This document shows positions 27,101 to 38,700 of a stretch of 64,000 nucleotides of DNA, piece after piece (positions within the stretch are counted from its first letter, which is position 1; every line of letters starts with the position of its first letter). The stretch covers positions 1 through 64,000 of the forward strand of contig CALJPQ010000019.1 of the NCBI GenBank assembly GCA_937980645.1. The letters are read 5' to 3'. This DNA comes from an uncultured Saprospiraceae bacterium (GTDB taxonomy: Bacteria > Bacteroidota > Bacteroidia > Chitinophagales > Saprospiraceae). The notes under the pieces are model-generated. The model searched no databases and was not told the origin of the DNA. It was given only the letters and a program-made list of their open reading frames with translations. The position numbers were made by a program, and so were the translations under genes.

Positions 27101-30100
27101 CTTGCGGCTGTGCAACCCTAACGAAGGCATCGCCATACCCGAGCCTGTTCTATACTTTGACAGCAACAGCGATATGCCGCTGCTGTCGGTGCAATACCTC
27201 ACGCCCTTCTTCGACACGCTGGCGCTGACCCTCGAGTCGGGGCCAAATGGCCAGCAAATCGCACGTCTGCCAGCGCTGGGCAAAGCGCAGTGCCTGCCGT
27301 TGATTGTCCGCGCTGCTGCACCGCCCGATTGCCTGCCCGATACGCTGCGCCTGCGGGCGGGCTTTCAATGCGCGGGCCAGAGCGAGCCGTGCTTCCTCAA
27401 AGAAGGGCTGGAGCTGTATTTCCAACCCCAGGATGCCCTTCCGCAAATCATTGCCTCCGGGCCGCCTTCCGCTGTAAATCTCTGTTCACCTGCGCTTTAC
27501 GAAGTCTATTTGGTCAATCAGGGCGAAGGGCCGATGTACGATATCGTCGTGCAGGTGCGCCTGCCCGAAATTGGCCAGACGTACGTGCCCGGTAGCCTGT
27601 CGGTCGAATACGAAGGCTTTTCCGTGCCGTTGCCCGACCCGCTGATAACGCCCGAAGGTCTGCGCATTGTGGTGGACTTCGCCCAACTGGCTTTACCTAT
27701 TGAGGCCTTGCCCGGCCTGAGCGCCGCCCCGAAAAATACGCTGGTGTTCCGGTTCAACGTGGCCGCTAATTGCGACTACTTAGATGCTGCGCGTATTCGT
27801 TACGGTGCAACCTGGCAAAATGCCTGCGTCGGCGTAGAGAAAAAAACTGGACCTTTTGCGGCGCCGCGCATGGCTATCCTGGGTGCGCCAACGGAGACTA
27901 ATGACTACGACATTGCCCTGACGATGCCCTCGCCTGCGGCTTATTGCGGTCGTATCCCGCTGCGCGTGCGCATCGTCAATCCTGGCAGCCTCGGCCCCAC
28001 TCAGGCGAATGAAAAGGTGCGCCTGGTGCTGCCTGAGGGCTTTCAATACGTCGCCGGCAGCCTGCAGCCCATCCACAACGGCCCCACCGACGGCCCGGTC
28101 GTTCTGACCGCGGACGGAAACCGCTTTCTTGCCTTTTCGCTGCCCGCGGGCGTTGAGGTCGGCGACTCCATCGTCTTCCTGTTGGAGGTGCGCAACACGT
28201 CGCCTTCGGCGGGCTGCTCCGAAGCCTATTCCGTCGTGGCGCAAATGCTCCAGACCACCTTGCTTCCGTGTGGTGCTCTGAGCTGTGCGGTGGATTTCAC
28301 CATGCTCGAGGCTGAGGCTTTTTTCACGTTGGAAAAGCCCACGTACCGCCTCACGGCTTTGGAGGGTATTGCTGAGCCTGCTAGTGGTACTCTGGAAAAC
28401 TGGCTTATGGATGTGCGCATCCTGAACCTCTCGGCTGTAGCTGGTGGCGGTATGCTAACGCTTCTGGTGCGCCTGGACGCCGACCGCAACGGCCAGCTGG
28501 ACCCGAGTGATCCGCTGCTGACGTCATTTTCGATACCTGCCGATGGGTTGCTGCCGGGCATCGAGCAGGCGTTTAGTTTCACAGCTGACGTGTCGGTGGC
28601 GCAGGGTTGCTCGGGACTGTGGGTGGTACTGGCCGATAGCGTCTGCGCCTGTCAGCCCGACGCGGTGTATGCTCCGTTTGTGCCGCTGCGCAATGCAGGG
28701 CAGGTGCTAGTCCTTTGTGCTGGCCAGGCGGCTACCCTTGGTTCAACGCCCCTGAGCGGGGCTACATACAGCTGGTCGCCGGCGTCGGCTGCTTTGAGCA
28801 ATACGACCATTGCTAACCCGACCTACCGCTACGACGGGCTGTTCGATGTGTCGCTGCAACACCAGGAAGAGTTTATTCTGCAGACGACGCGCGCCCAGGG
28901 CTGTGTTTCGTTCGATACGGTGCGCATTGTCGTGCGCAAAGTAGAGGCCACTCTGGCGGTATCGCCTGTCTTGTGCGCGGGCAACAGCACAGGCGCACTG
29001 GCGGCTTCGGTGCAGGGTGCGCTGCCGCCGTTACAATACCTGTGGAGCACAGGCGCCAGTGCCGATAGCCAGCTGCTTCAGCTGCCCGCTGGCACCTACG
29101 GGCTGATTGTGCAGGACTCGCTGGGCTGCGCCGATACGGTAACGGCTGTCGTTACCGAGCCGGCGCCGTTGGATGTGCAGCTGACGCCGACGGACTACAA
29201 CGGCTTTGGCATCTCCTGTGCTGGCGCTACCGATGGGGCCATCAGCGCCACAGCCGCAGGCGGCGTATTGCCTTACACTTACGAATGGTTGCCTATCGGC
29301 AGTGGGCCAAACCCGACGAACTTGCCGCCAGGCACATACGCACTCACACTGACAGACGCCAACAACTGCACTACCGAAGCTGTCGTCGAAATCATCGAAC
29401 CACTGCCGCTGCAGCTTTCGCTGACGCTTCAGGATGAGCGTTGCTCCGGCACAGCCAACGGCAGCATCGCCGTGCGGATTGAGGGCGGTGCCGGGCCTTA
29501 TCGGCTCAACAACCAGCCGCCTGGCGGCGTTGTGCAGCAGCTGTCAGGGCTCTCTGGCGGTGCTTACACGGTGGTGGTAATAGATGCCAACGGATGCAGT
29601 GTCAGCGCCGACACGGTGCTGCAGACGCTGACGTCGCAGGTGTCGGTGAGCGCAGACTCTGCTGCCTGCTTCGGCGGTAGCGGGCGCGCTGAGGTAATGG
29701 CTTCGGGCTATGCGCCTTTTATCTATCAATGGTCGAACAACGCCAGTGGCCCCAGCATTACTGCGTCAGCGGGCACCTACGCAGTAACGGTTACCGATGC
29801 GCTGGGCTGCACGTATGTGCTGCAAACCACTATCGCCCAGCCACCCGTTCTTACTGGCCAGGCGCTGGCCCAGCCGGTGCGGTGCTTCGGCGACACCAAC
29901 GGACGTATCGCGCTGACGGCCCAAGGCGGCACGCCTCCGTATCAGTTTGAACAAGGCGGCCAGCCTGTACTCCCACCGCTGACGGGCCTGGCGCCGGGCA
30001 CCTATGCCATACAATTGACTGATGCTAAGGGCTGCGCGGTGCTGCTTTCAGCGACGGTTACGCAACCCGAACCGCTGTCGGCGGCGGTGAGTGTTACCGA

Positions 30101-31079
30101 TGTGCGCTGCTTCGGCGACAACACCGGCAACGCCACAGCGCAACCCGCCGGCGGCACATTGCCATACGGTTATGCCTGGTCGAACGGCAGCACGATAGCG
30201 TCGGCTCAGAACCTGCCGGCGGGCACCTACACACTCACACTGACCGACGCTAACGGCTGTACGCTGCTGGCCAATGCTACAGTGCGCGAGCCAGCGCCCT
30301 ACGAGCCGCTGTTCGAGGTGGAACGCCAGCCCTGTGCCGACCGGGCCAACGGCATCCTGACCGTGGCAGGCTTCCCGCCCGGCACGCGCTACGGCCTCAA
30401 TCAGGCGCCCAACACTGATGTGCCGCGCTTCAGCGGCGTAGGTGGCGGGCCGCTCACGCTCAACATCGTGGACTCGGCGGACTGTCGCTTTGCCTACGCA
30501 TTTTCCATGCCGGCGCTGCCGGCGTTGTTGGGCGAAGTCTTTTCCGATACTACCATTCGGCTGGGCGACAGTGCCTGGCTGCGCGTGGTAGTGTCGCCGC
30601 AGGCAGTAACCACCAGCTCGGTGCGCTTCCAGTGGATCAATCCTGCCGCCGTGCTGTTCGGGTGCGACACTTGCCCGACGCTGTGGGTGCGCCCACTGCG
30701 TACCACACCCTACGTGGTCGAATTCACAACAGAAAGCGGCTGCCGCTCCGAAAGCCGCATCCTGGTAAGTGTCGTGCGCGATAGCGTCTATGCGCCCAAC
30801 GCGCTCTATTTGGAGGCGTTGCAGTCAGATAATCAGTACTTTACACTCTATGCCCGTCCCGGGGCTTTGCGCGAGATTCGTCTGATGCGCGTGTTCGACC
30901 GATGGGGCGACCTCGTCTTTGAACGGCGCGCCTTTGCGCCTAACGCCCCCGCCGAGGGTTGGGATGGGCGCTACCGCGGCCAGCTGCTCAACCCGGGCGT
31001 GTATGTGTGGTATGCCGAAGTGGAATACTTCGACGGCGTGGTGGAACTGTTGCGCGGCGACGTTACGCTGTTTCGATAG
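24168..31079 (+). CDS. giant secreted SprB-repeat adhesin with gliding-motility C-terminal domain (T9SS type B)
   Basis: The protein has 2303 residues with a signal peptide (MTAFATQWPTGAVLCVALTT...). The first ~1600 residues are Cys-containing beta-sandwich modules of the DUF11 type, such as PTDLSACSEVVFSVEVANPG. From about 1590 to 2120 lie about seven SprB-like repeats of 70-80 residues; each has a Cys near the start (CAGNSTG, CFGDTNG), a PPYQF/LPYTYEW turn, and ends PAGTYTLTLTDANGC. The end (about 2200-2303) is the CHU_C gliding-motility domain: VFDRWGDLVFERR, WDGRYRGQLLNPGVYVWYAEV. That domain directs export by T9SS and surface attachment. DNA of the repeats is similar too (CACTCACACTGAC at 29342 and 30234). 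The start at 24168 places the signal peptide first. No partner genes adjoin it. Confidence 0.9.
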   Translation: MTAFATQWPTGAVLCVALTTTAFAQPLAVTTDIPTDLSACSEVVFSVEVANPGSQPLAAGTLQYCLTPGLTFVSATGIAVANSSDPRCPVLTLPALALQGKLTFELRVRVGCFATDAGNLRDTVRITLGGTPQPPVLSSAYNVRTPLITLTPGTNWSFSGPNGATFTRTFTLHNEGVGNAYRIFVIDPYGQAGLELVQTTGAFSGDTLILTDTDLGPNGLLAFRDSVVVTQTFRLRSCSAASTTVAYGWSCPGSPLCAVLRFQQYETAGDPTGQTAVEIRLDKPFKTPQPCQQDTVIFKIENKGLSPALNVEWVLGLVSAPGIPADAGTKESTCYPMTQFRVGNAWLADVSGGALSEPYLFPFSLLATDPDGPGGLSDEDGDGQFDDLAPGATATLSFIFALDPSCKQCGQNLIKQYLASDVYYVNACNLSQNSPLKAPPPIGIGFERSDLNIIHDFILIADSVYSFFYQLDATFTGLSELCPDDSIIAQFTLPVTLKRPPAFLPEMDGQPLPWWQPNDSTLNLLLPRERGNLLLPLLVVCPPDIDNSAICTPTYEPRTYRMPVRIYWRCGNNCPQTYELVCIGGPFFTVDCPRPEDLSQRHGIFADTFFVQRLTLGYVDNLLSAQIAPQPGLQLDLALPFDTVLMQALGRIEGFPGEAFDSSRMEIYYWNGGGPYFQHLTTRIVLEDLETGASVSCSGLAPDYRYVDGYHVWAFDLLPLTAPGGCLFDVGVRPTTGDRVRIEVLAVMTQALPSEEADTINDLRVRFPYRYGGDTLLCETANAIFRCINPYYDVIMFAFLKDGVCGQLSADILLIQGVSGRIETDLFPGEIRPLFVYDTLTVAVLPGYAYVPGSSNWHYRVGDGASGTPPFASQALADPEIIPLFDGSTLLRYVRPAGLPVTDYYKGGAFSTLSLLLEVLCPADTAIFPVRIIGNNYYSLYDTLSVFYSGAFGHFEGLNETRLTADNPTSNLRVPTWNLRLCNPNEGIAIPEPVLYFDSNSDMPLLSVQYLTPFFDTLALTLESGPNGQQIARLPALGKAQCLPLIVRAAAPPDCLPDTLRLRAGFQCAGQSEPCFLKEGLELYFQPQDALPQIIASGPPSAVNLCSPALYEVYLVNQGEGPMYDIVVQVRLPEIGQTYVPGSLSVEYEGFSVPLPDPLITPEGLRIVVDFAQLALPIEALPGLSAAPKNTLVFRFNVAANCDYLDAARIRYGATWQNACVGVEKKTGPFAAPRMAILGAPTETNDYDIALTMPSPAAYCGRIPLRVRIVNPGSLGPTQANEKVRLVLPEGFQYVAGSLQPIHNGPTDGPVVLTADGNRFLAFSLPAGVEVGDSIVFLLEVRNTSPSAGCSEAYSVVAQMLQTTLLPCGALSCAVDFTMLEAEAFFTLEKPTYRLTALEGIAEPASGTLENWLMDVRILNLSAVAGGGMLTLLVRLDADRNGQLDPSDPLLTSFSIPADGLLPGIEQAFSFTADVSVAQGCSGLWVVLADSVCACQPDAVYAPFVPLRNAGQVLVLCAGQAATLGSTPLSGATYSWSPASAALSNTTIANPTYRYDGLFDVSLQHQEEFILQTTRAQGCVSFDTVRIVVRKVEATLAVSPVLCAGNSTGALAASVQGALPPLQYLWSTGASADSQLLQLPAGTYGLIVQDSLGCADTVTAVVTEPAPLDVQLTPTDYNGFGISCAGATDGAISATAAGGVLPYTYEWLPIGSGPNPTNLPPGTYALTLTDANNCTTEAVVEIIEPLPLQLSLTLQDERCSGTANGSIAVRIEGGAGPYRLNNQPPGGVVQQLSGLSGGAYTVVVIDANGCSVSADTVLQTLTSQVSVSADSAACFGGSGRAEVMASGYAPFIYQWSNNASGPSITASAGTYAVTVTDALGCTYVLQTTIAQPPVLTGQALAQPVRCFGDTNGRIALTAQGGTPPYQFEQGGQPVLPPLTGLAPGTYAIQLTDAKGCAVLLSATVTQPEPLSAAVSVTDVRCFGDNTGNATAQPAGGTLPYGYAWSNGSTIASAQNLPAGTYTLTLTDANGCTLLANATVREPAPYEPLFEVERQPCADRANGILTVAGFPPGTRYGLNQAPNTDVPRFSGVGGGPLTLNIVDSADCRFAYAFSMPALPALLGEVFSDTTIRLGDSAWLRVVVSPQAVTTSSVRFQWINPAAVLFGCDTCPTLWVRPLRTTPYVVEFTTESGCRSESRILVSVVRDSVYAPNALYLEALQSDNQYFTLYARPGALREIRLMRVFDRWGDLVFERRAFAPNAPAEGWDGRYRGQLLNPGVYVWYAEVEYFDGVVELLRGDVTLFR

Positions 31080-31122
31080 GCCTTTGGGGCTCGCTGCTCT
31101 TGTACGTTATGAGACGGGGGTT

Positions 31123-33159
<2,037 letters not shown>

Positions 33160-33248
33160 TCAGGACAAACTAAAGCAGCGCCGCCGAGGCGACGCTGGCG
33201 TTCTTTTTTTACCGCAAACAACCGACGGCAAAAAAAGGATGCGTTTGG

Positions 33249-34598
33249 CTAACGCACAAACCGCAGACGCTGGAGCAGCTGCTCAGCGAGACACTGGCCG
33301 GAGCGCAGCCCTTCCTCGCAAGAGCGCCGGAAGTGAATGCCACCAAGTATGGGAGCAAAAGCGGCTTCCTGAGCGGCCTGATGGATGGAACCAAAAGTGC
33401 GTTCGGGCAAGACGAAAGGCCCACCGTCGGGGGTATACAGGAGACTGCCCAAATGGGTGCGGTCCACCAGCCCGGTGTCGCCCAACTCGCGGACGATGAT
33501 GAGTGCGCTGATGGTAGCAATGGCAGCGACCTCGCTGGGATATTCAGGGTGTGCTGGAGTGAAGATAGAAGGCCGCCAATTAGGGTCTATGTTTTCCTGG
33601 ATGTAAGTAATGGGCCGCAGGAGGAAGTACTGGTATTTGACCGACCAGCACAGCGAGCTGGCATCAGCGACGGCCAGGCCAAGCTGGCAATAGAGGCGGG
33701 CGCAATCGGCTAAGTGGTTGCCGCCGCGTTCGAGCAGTTGGCGGGCGATGTTGAACCAATGCCCGGCGGCAGTGCTGGAGCGCCCGACACCATCTTCCCA
33801 GTGGAAAGCGATGATGCGGTTGGCCGTAGTTTTGGGAGTATTTGCCACTTCTATGGCCTGCAAATACCAGTCGGTGTCGTTATCGGTGCTGTACGGGGGT
33901 GGTACAGGCGGCAGGCAGGAGGTGCCGGGCTCCCAGACGAAGGTGTTTACCCGGCTCCAGAGGGGTTCCACAGCGGCCTGGTCGGGTGGGATAGGCGTCC
34001 AGTATTGGGGATGGTCGGCGTCGCGTTGGGGCAGTGCCGGCGTGAGTTGTCGGAGGCCGATGCGCCCATCGCGTCGGGCGCGCGCAGCAATGGTGGCGGC
34101 GATGCGACCGCCCAGCAGGCGCGAGTCCTGGCGCACGCGCTCCGTGATGCCGCGGCGGACGAGCGTATCCTCCTGCGCAGCGGAAAGCACTTCTAAGGCC
34201 GAGCGCTGGTTGTTGGTCATATCTTCCAGCACTTCAGGCAGCAGGTTGCGCATGGCCGAGCACAGCACGATGCCCCAGTCATAAACTTTGTTGGGGTCAA
34301 AGGCGGGCGCTTCATAGTCGCGTATTTGACCGCTCAGGCTCTGTCCATCAGGTATGCCATGGCAGACAGCCTCCCAGGCGGTGAGGCCTACGTATCCGAG
34401 GATGCGGGCAGCCTCCGGCGAAGTGAGTCTTTGTTCCTGAATGGCAGAGAGCGTCAGCGCCACCCATCCATTGAGGAAGCGGCCCTCGTAGCGCTGGGCC
34501 TGGTAGGTCAGATGTGCCGAGGCCGAAGTGTCGGGCCCTCGCTGGCAGGCCAGCAAATGCAGGATAATAAGCAGAAATAAAGCGCCGACTTTTCTCAT
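33249..34598 (-). CDS. vanadium haloperoxidase/PAP2-superfamily lipoprotein with altered active-site residues
   Basis: The 449-residue protein has a lipoprotein signal, with lipobox LLAC and Cys18. The fold matches Bacteroidota vanadium-dependent haloperoxidase homologues: HWFNIARQLL, WSVKYQYFLLRPITYI, TPAHPEYPSEVA and ILGGIHFRRSCEEG. By-eye alignment to the classical oxyanion site gives Lys321, Arg328, Ser355 and His422 conserved. The usual PSGH becomes PSEV (Glu356, Val357) and the usual Arg before GGIH is Pro416. Thus the acid-base His and one oxyanion-binding Arg appear lost. The frame is unbroken. It may be a non-catalytic relative or a changed phosphatase; function is unknown. The start at 34598 is chosen for the signal. 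Confidence 0.85.
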   Translation of the reverse strand: MRKVGALFLLIILHLLACQRGPDTSASAHLTYQAQRYEGRFLNGWVALTLSAIQEQRLTSPEAARILGYVGLTAWEAVCHGIPDGQSLSGQIRDYEAPAFDPNKVYDWGIVLCSAMRNLLPEVLEDMTNNQRSALEVLSAAQEDTLVRRGITERVRQDSRLLGGRIAATIAARARRDGRIGLRQLTPALPQRDADHPQYWTPIPPDQAAVEPLWSRVNTFVWEPGTSCLPPVPPPYSTDNDTDWYLQAIEVANTPKTTANRIIAFHWEDGVGRSSTAAGHWFNIARQLLERGGNHLADCARLYCQLGLAVADASSLCWSVKYQYFLLRPITYIQENIDPNWRPSIFTPAHPEYPSEVAAIATISALIIVRELGDTGLVDRTHLGSLLYTPDGGPFVLPERTFGSIHQAAQEAAFAPILGGIHFRRSCEEGLRSGQCLAEQLLQRLRFVR

Positions 34599-34808
34599 GA
34601 TACGTTTCGGGGGCAAAGTTCGCGTTTTTTCTCGACGGCAGCCTGCCCATTTCAGGCGGTAGATTGAGCAAGGCTTTAATGGCCTGTTACCCCGCGTTGT
34701 GTGCGGCAAGAATTTTGCCAACCTCGGCGACTGTATTTTGTCGCCTGTCAGACAGGAGGCCGCACAGCGCGTCGCTAAATTTCCTTTAACTGGCCAAAAC
34801 CGTCCGCC

Positions 34809-34823
34809 TGGTACGGAAATTGC
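34809..34823 (+). promoter_or_regulatory. sigma-54-like promoter before the response regulator gene
   Basis: TGGTACGGAAATTGC has GG and GC separated by exactly ten bases, the -24/-12 spacing of RpoN promoters (TGGCACG-N4-TTGC). It lies 33 bases before the ATG at 34857. An inverted repeat, CCTGT-CAG-ACAGG, lies about 60 bases further upstream (34745-34757). Confidence 0.35.
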
Positions 34824-34856
34824 GCCTTTCTCTTTTGACTACGCTACACACACGTT

Positions 34857-35534
34857 ATGACCAGTCCTGCAGTGAGAACGCTCAGCATCGTTATTGCCGA
34901 CCCGCAGCCCATTTTTGTGGAAGGGCTTCAGCAAGCACTTGCGTTGGGAAGCGACCATTATCGCTTTGAAATACGAGGGATTGCCTCGCAACTGGCTGAC
35001 CTGTCGCCTATGCTGGTTCAGGAGCAGCCCAACTTATTCATAGTGGATATCACGCTGCTGGGTGGCGAGGTAGCACACGCCCTCGCCGGCTTGCGCAAAG
35101 TTTATCCCTACGGACGCATCCTGGTGTTCACCTATAACGACGATGTACGCCTGCTGAAAGCCGCCTTTCGCGGTGGCGCTGACGGCATCTTGCTCAAATC
35201 CGCATCTGCCGAAGAACTCTTCCAGGCAATGGAAGAGGTCTTATCCGGAAAAACGCATTTAGGTCCTGGCCTCACCCTCAACGAACATATGGCGGGCTTG
35301 GGCATGGATCCCACCCTGCCCGATACGCGCTTCGCTCGCAAATACGGCCTGACGCGTCGCGAAATGGAAGTGTTGCGCTATATCGCCCAGGTGATGAGCA
35401 ACAAGGAAATTGCTCAACAGCTCTTCATCAGCGACCAGACCGTCAGCGTGCACCGCAAAAACATCATGCGCAAACTCAAGGTGAACAACACGGCCAGCGT
35501 GGTCAAAATTGCGCTGGAAAATCACTTAGTCTGA
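34857..35534 (+). CDS. LuxR/NarL-family response regulator
   Basis: This 225-residue protein has a receiver domain (about 8-130) with phospho-acceptor Asp64 in FIVDITLLG, Thr92 and Lys114. The acidic pair at the start is AD rather than DD (Ala14, Asp15). The C-terminal LuxR HTH (about 160-225) shows GLTRREMEVLRYIAQVMSNK and SDQTVSVHRKNIMRKL. No histidine kinase is adjacent, so it is an orphan in this window. The next gene, a T9SS-secreted protein, starts 211 bases downstream and could be a target, but nothing in the sequence proves it. Confidence 0.92.
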   Translation: MTSPAVRTLSIVIADPQPIFVEGLQQALALGSDHYRFEIRGIASQLADLSPMLVQEQPNLFIVDITLLGGEVAHALAGLRKVYPYGRILVFTYNDDVRLLKAAFRGGADGILLKSASAEELFQAMEEVLSGKTHLGPGLTLNEHMAGLGMDPTLPDTRFARKYGLTRREMEVLRYIAQVMSNKEIAQQLFISDQTVSVHRKNIMRKLKVNNTASVVKIALENHLV

Positions 35535-35745
35535 CGCTTCCTCAAAAAATTGGCACGAAACCTGCCTTCTCTCTGCCGTAAAAAAAATAGCGGGAGGAGG
35601 CAGGCTTATTTTATTAAGCGAGGCACTCTTTTTGCAAGGGATGAGGTCAATTGGCTAAAACAACCGACCTTTATCCCAATACTTAGGGCCTTTGCCCTCC
35701 CGCATAATCTCACGTCTCATGGTTCCATCTCTTTATCTTAATCAC

Positions 35746-38700
35746 ATGAATCAGAACCGCTTTACTCTGACCGTTTTCGGGTGGCTATTGCTGGCTTTTT
35801 TCGCCCTGCGCACGGCCACCCCCGCCCAGGCGCAATGCACGATGACCTGCAACAACTTCGTGCAAATTTCTTTAGACCAGGACTGCGAGGTTGAAATAGA
35901 CCCGGATATGATCTTGGAGGGCAACGGCTGCCCAAACGGCAACTTTGTCGTTGAGATTCGGGTCAACGGCGTTTGGGTTCCCGGCGTGGTAAATGCCAAC
36001 CACATCAACCAGACGCTTCAGGTGCGCGTGCGCGAGCTCAACAGTGGCAACAGCTGCTGGGGGTACATCTTAGTGCAGGACAAACTGGCTCCGCAAATCA
36101 CGTGCACGAACATCACGCTGGCCTGCGGTATTACCAACTATACGCCGCAATACCTGCAAAACGAACTAAGCATCAACGCCGCCTATCCCAATGTGGTCGA
36201 AAACTGCGGCAATACCACGCTGTCGTATATTGACCAGTTCACTGACCTGCCCTGCAACGGCACCATCAACGGCCTGACCAACATCAGCGCCTATGTGCGC
36301 CGCACCTGGACGGCCGTAGATCAGAGCGGTAACTCGGCCTCGTGCACACAGTTTATCTACTTCCAGCGTCGCAGCGTCAACGTGGTGCAATTCCCGGCAG
36401 ATATAACGATTTCCTGCGAAAATCCGGACACAGACCCTTCGAACACGGGTGTGCCGTTCATCTCCGAATTTGGTCGGCAGTTCCCGCTGTTCCCGCAGAA
36501 TACGTTTTGCGAGCTGAGCATTACCTACACCGACCAGACGCTGCCCATCTGCGACGGCTCGCGCAAAATCCTGCGCACCTGGACGGTGCTCGATTGGTGC
36601 CTGCCCACCAGCCCGGGCTCGAACCCGCGCCAGCACCTGCAGATTATAAAGATTGAAGATGCCCAAGGGCCCATCGTGGATTGCCCTCAGGACATCACAG
36701 TGAACACCAACCCGTGGAACTGCGTGCGCGACCTCGACCTACCCGACATCATGATTGAAGACAACTGCTCGCGCATCAAGGATATTTGGGCCGAATACAC
36801 CGTGAACGGCATCGGCCGAACACTGGCCGGCACGCTGCAAAACTTCCCGGGCAATAACCCCTGGCTACCCGATACTTTAGGCGTATTTGGCGTGGCGCAA
36901 GGCCTGCCGCTGGGCAACACCCTCATGCGCTACGTGGTGCGCGACGATTGCAACAACACCTCGACGTGCGAATTCCTCATCACCGTGGCCGACCAGACAC
37001 CACCTAACGCGGTATGCGTTGAATTTACCAAAGTATCCTTAGGCGCTTCGGGCGTGTCTTTGGTGAATGCCAGCACGTTTGATAAAGGCTCCTACGACAA
37101 CTGTTCGCCTACCGTGCGCTTTAAAGCGCGCCGCATGGACCCCAACGGCTGCCAGGCCAACGACCGCTTCTATGACCAGGTGCGCTTCTGCTGCGAAGAC
37201 GTGGGCAAAAGCATCACCATCATCCTCCGCGTGTACGACATCTCGGTGCCCAGTGGCGAGGTCTCGCTCGAATTTGGCGAAGACAACGCCAACGACTGCA
37301 TGATACAGGTAACGGTGGAAGACAAACTCAAACCCACGTGTACTGCTCCGAGCAACATTACCGTCTCCTGCAAAAACTTTGATCCGTCGCTGTCGAAATA
37401 CGGCACTGCACAAGGCTCTGATAATTGCTGTATAGACAGCAGTTGCGCCGAATTGGTCAACCTGGCCCAGTTCGACACGCTGTGCAACCGCGGCACCATC
37501 ACGCGCATTTTCTGCATCAGAGATTGCGCCGGCAACTCACAAACCTGCTCGCAGCGCATCATCGTTACCTACGAGCAAGACTACTTCGTCCGCTTCCCTA
37601 ATGACGTCATCGTTACGGCGTGCGACGGCACGGGCAACTACGGCCAACCTACGTTTTTCGGCAAAGACTGTGAGGCGCTGGCCGTTTCGCATCAAGATGA
37701 AATTTTCACCGTCGTACCTGACGCCTGCTTCCTTATCGAGCGCACGTGGACTGTCATCAACTGGTGCAGCTATAACCCCAACCAGGGGCTGACTAATGTG
37801 CCTAACCCGGAGCCAAACGCTACAACCAACCACCCCTCCAACCTGCCTGGCCCGACCGTATCGCCGCTGGGCACACCTGCGCCCTGGGCGCCCACGGTGG
37901 TGTCCCTCACGCCGGGCGCACCGCCGACCAACTTCTCCACCTACTGGAGTGCTAACACCAATGGCTACCGGTATAAACAGATCATTAAAATCATTGATAA
38001 CCAGAAGCCTATCCTCGAAAACTGCAAAGCCAGCCCCGATACGGTGTGCGACCTGACCAACAACGACCCGAACCTGTGGAATGCCATGTACTGGTGGGAT
38101 GCCACCACAAACAGCCATGACCTGTGCGAAGGTCCGACCGACCTGAGCGTTACGGCTACCGACCTGTGTTCGGGTGCCAACGTCAACTTCCGCTACTTGC
38201 TGTGCTTAGACCTCAACGGCGACGGTGTGCGCGAAACCATCATCAGCAGCACACAGACGGGCTTAGGCGGCCTGGGCTGGAACCGCGTCAACTTCAACAA
38301 CGCCTTCAACCCAAACTACACCGGCGGCGAAGCGCGCGAGTTTGACTTCCGCCCCGTACCCGCCAACCAGAAATACGGCTTCGCCCTGCAGGTAACCACC
38401 AGCGGCAACAAGCGCACCGCCGCCGTCCGCTGGAACACACAGCAGTCGCCCAATACCTTCGTCGTGCCCGAGCTGCCCTACGGCTCGCACAAAATCATCT
38501 GGTACGTGGACGACGGCTGCGGCAACGAGCAAACCTGTGAGTGGGTCTTCGAGGTGAAAGACTGCAAAAAGCCGACGATCCTGTGCAAAAACATCGGCGT
38601 CAACCTCATGCCCACCAAGATGATCACGCTCAATGAGGCGGATTTCCTGCAGTCCACCTTCGACAATTGCACACCTACCGATAAGCTCGTAACGGCTATC

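Noticed and set aside
24168..31079. CRISPR-like or tandem DNA array
   Set aside because: The repeats are coding and 210-240 bases long, with amino-acid-level periodicity; they are SprB-type protein repeats.
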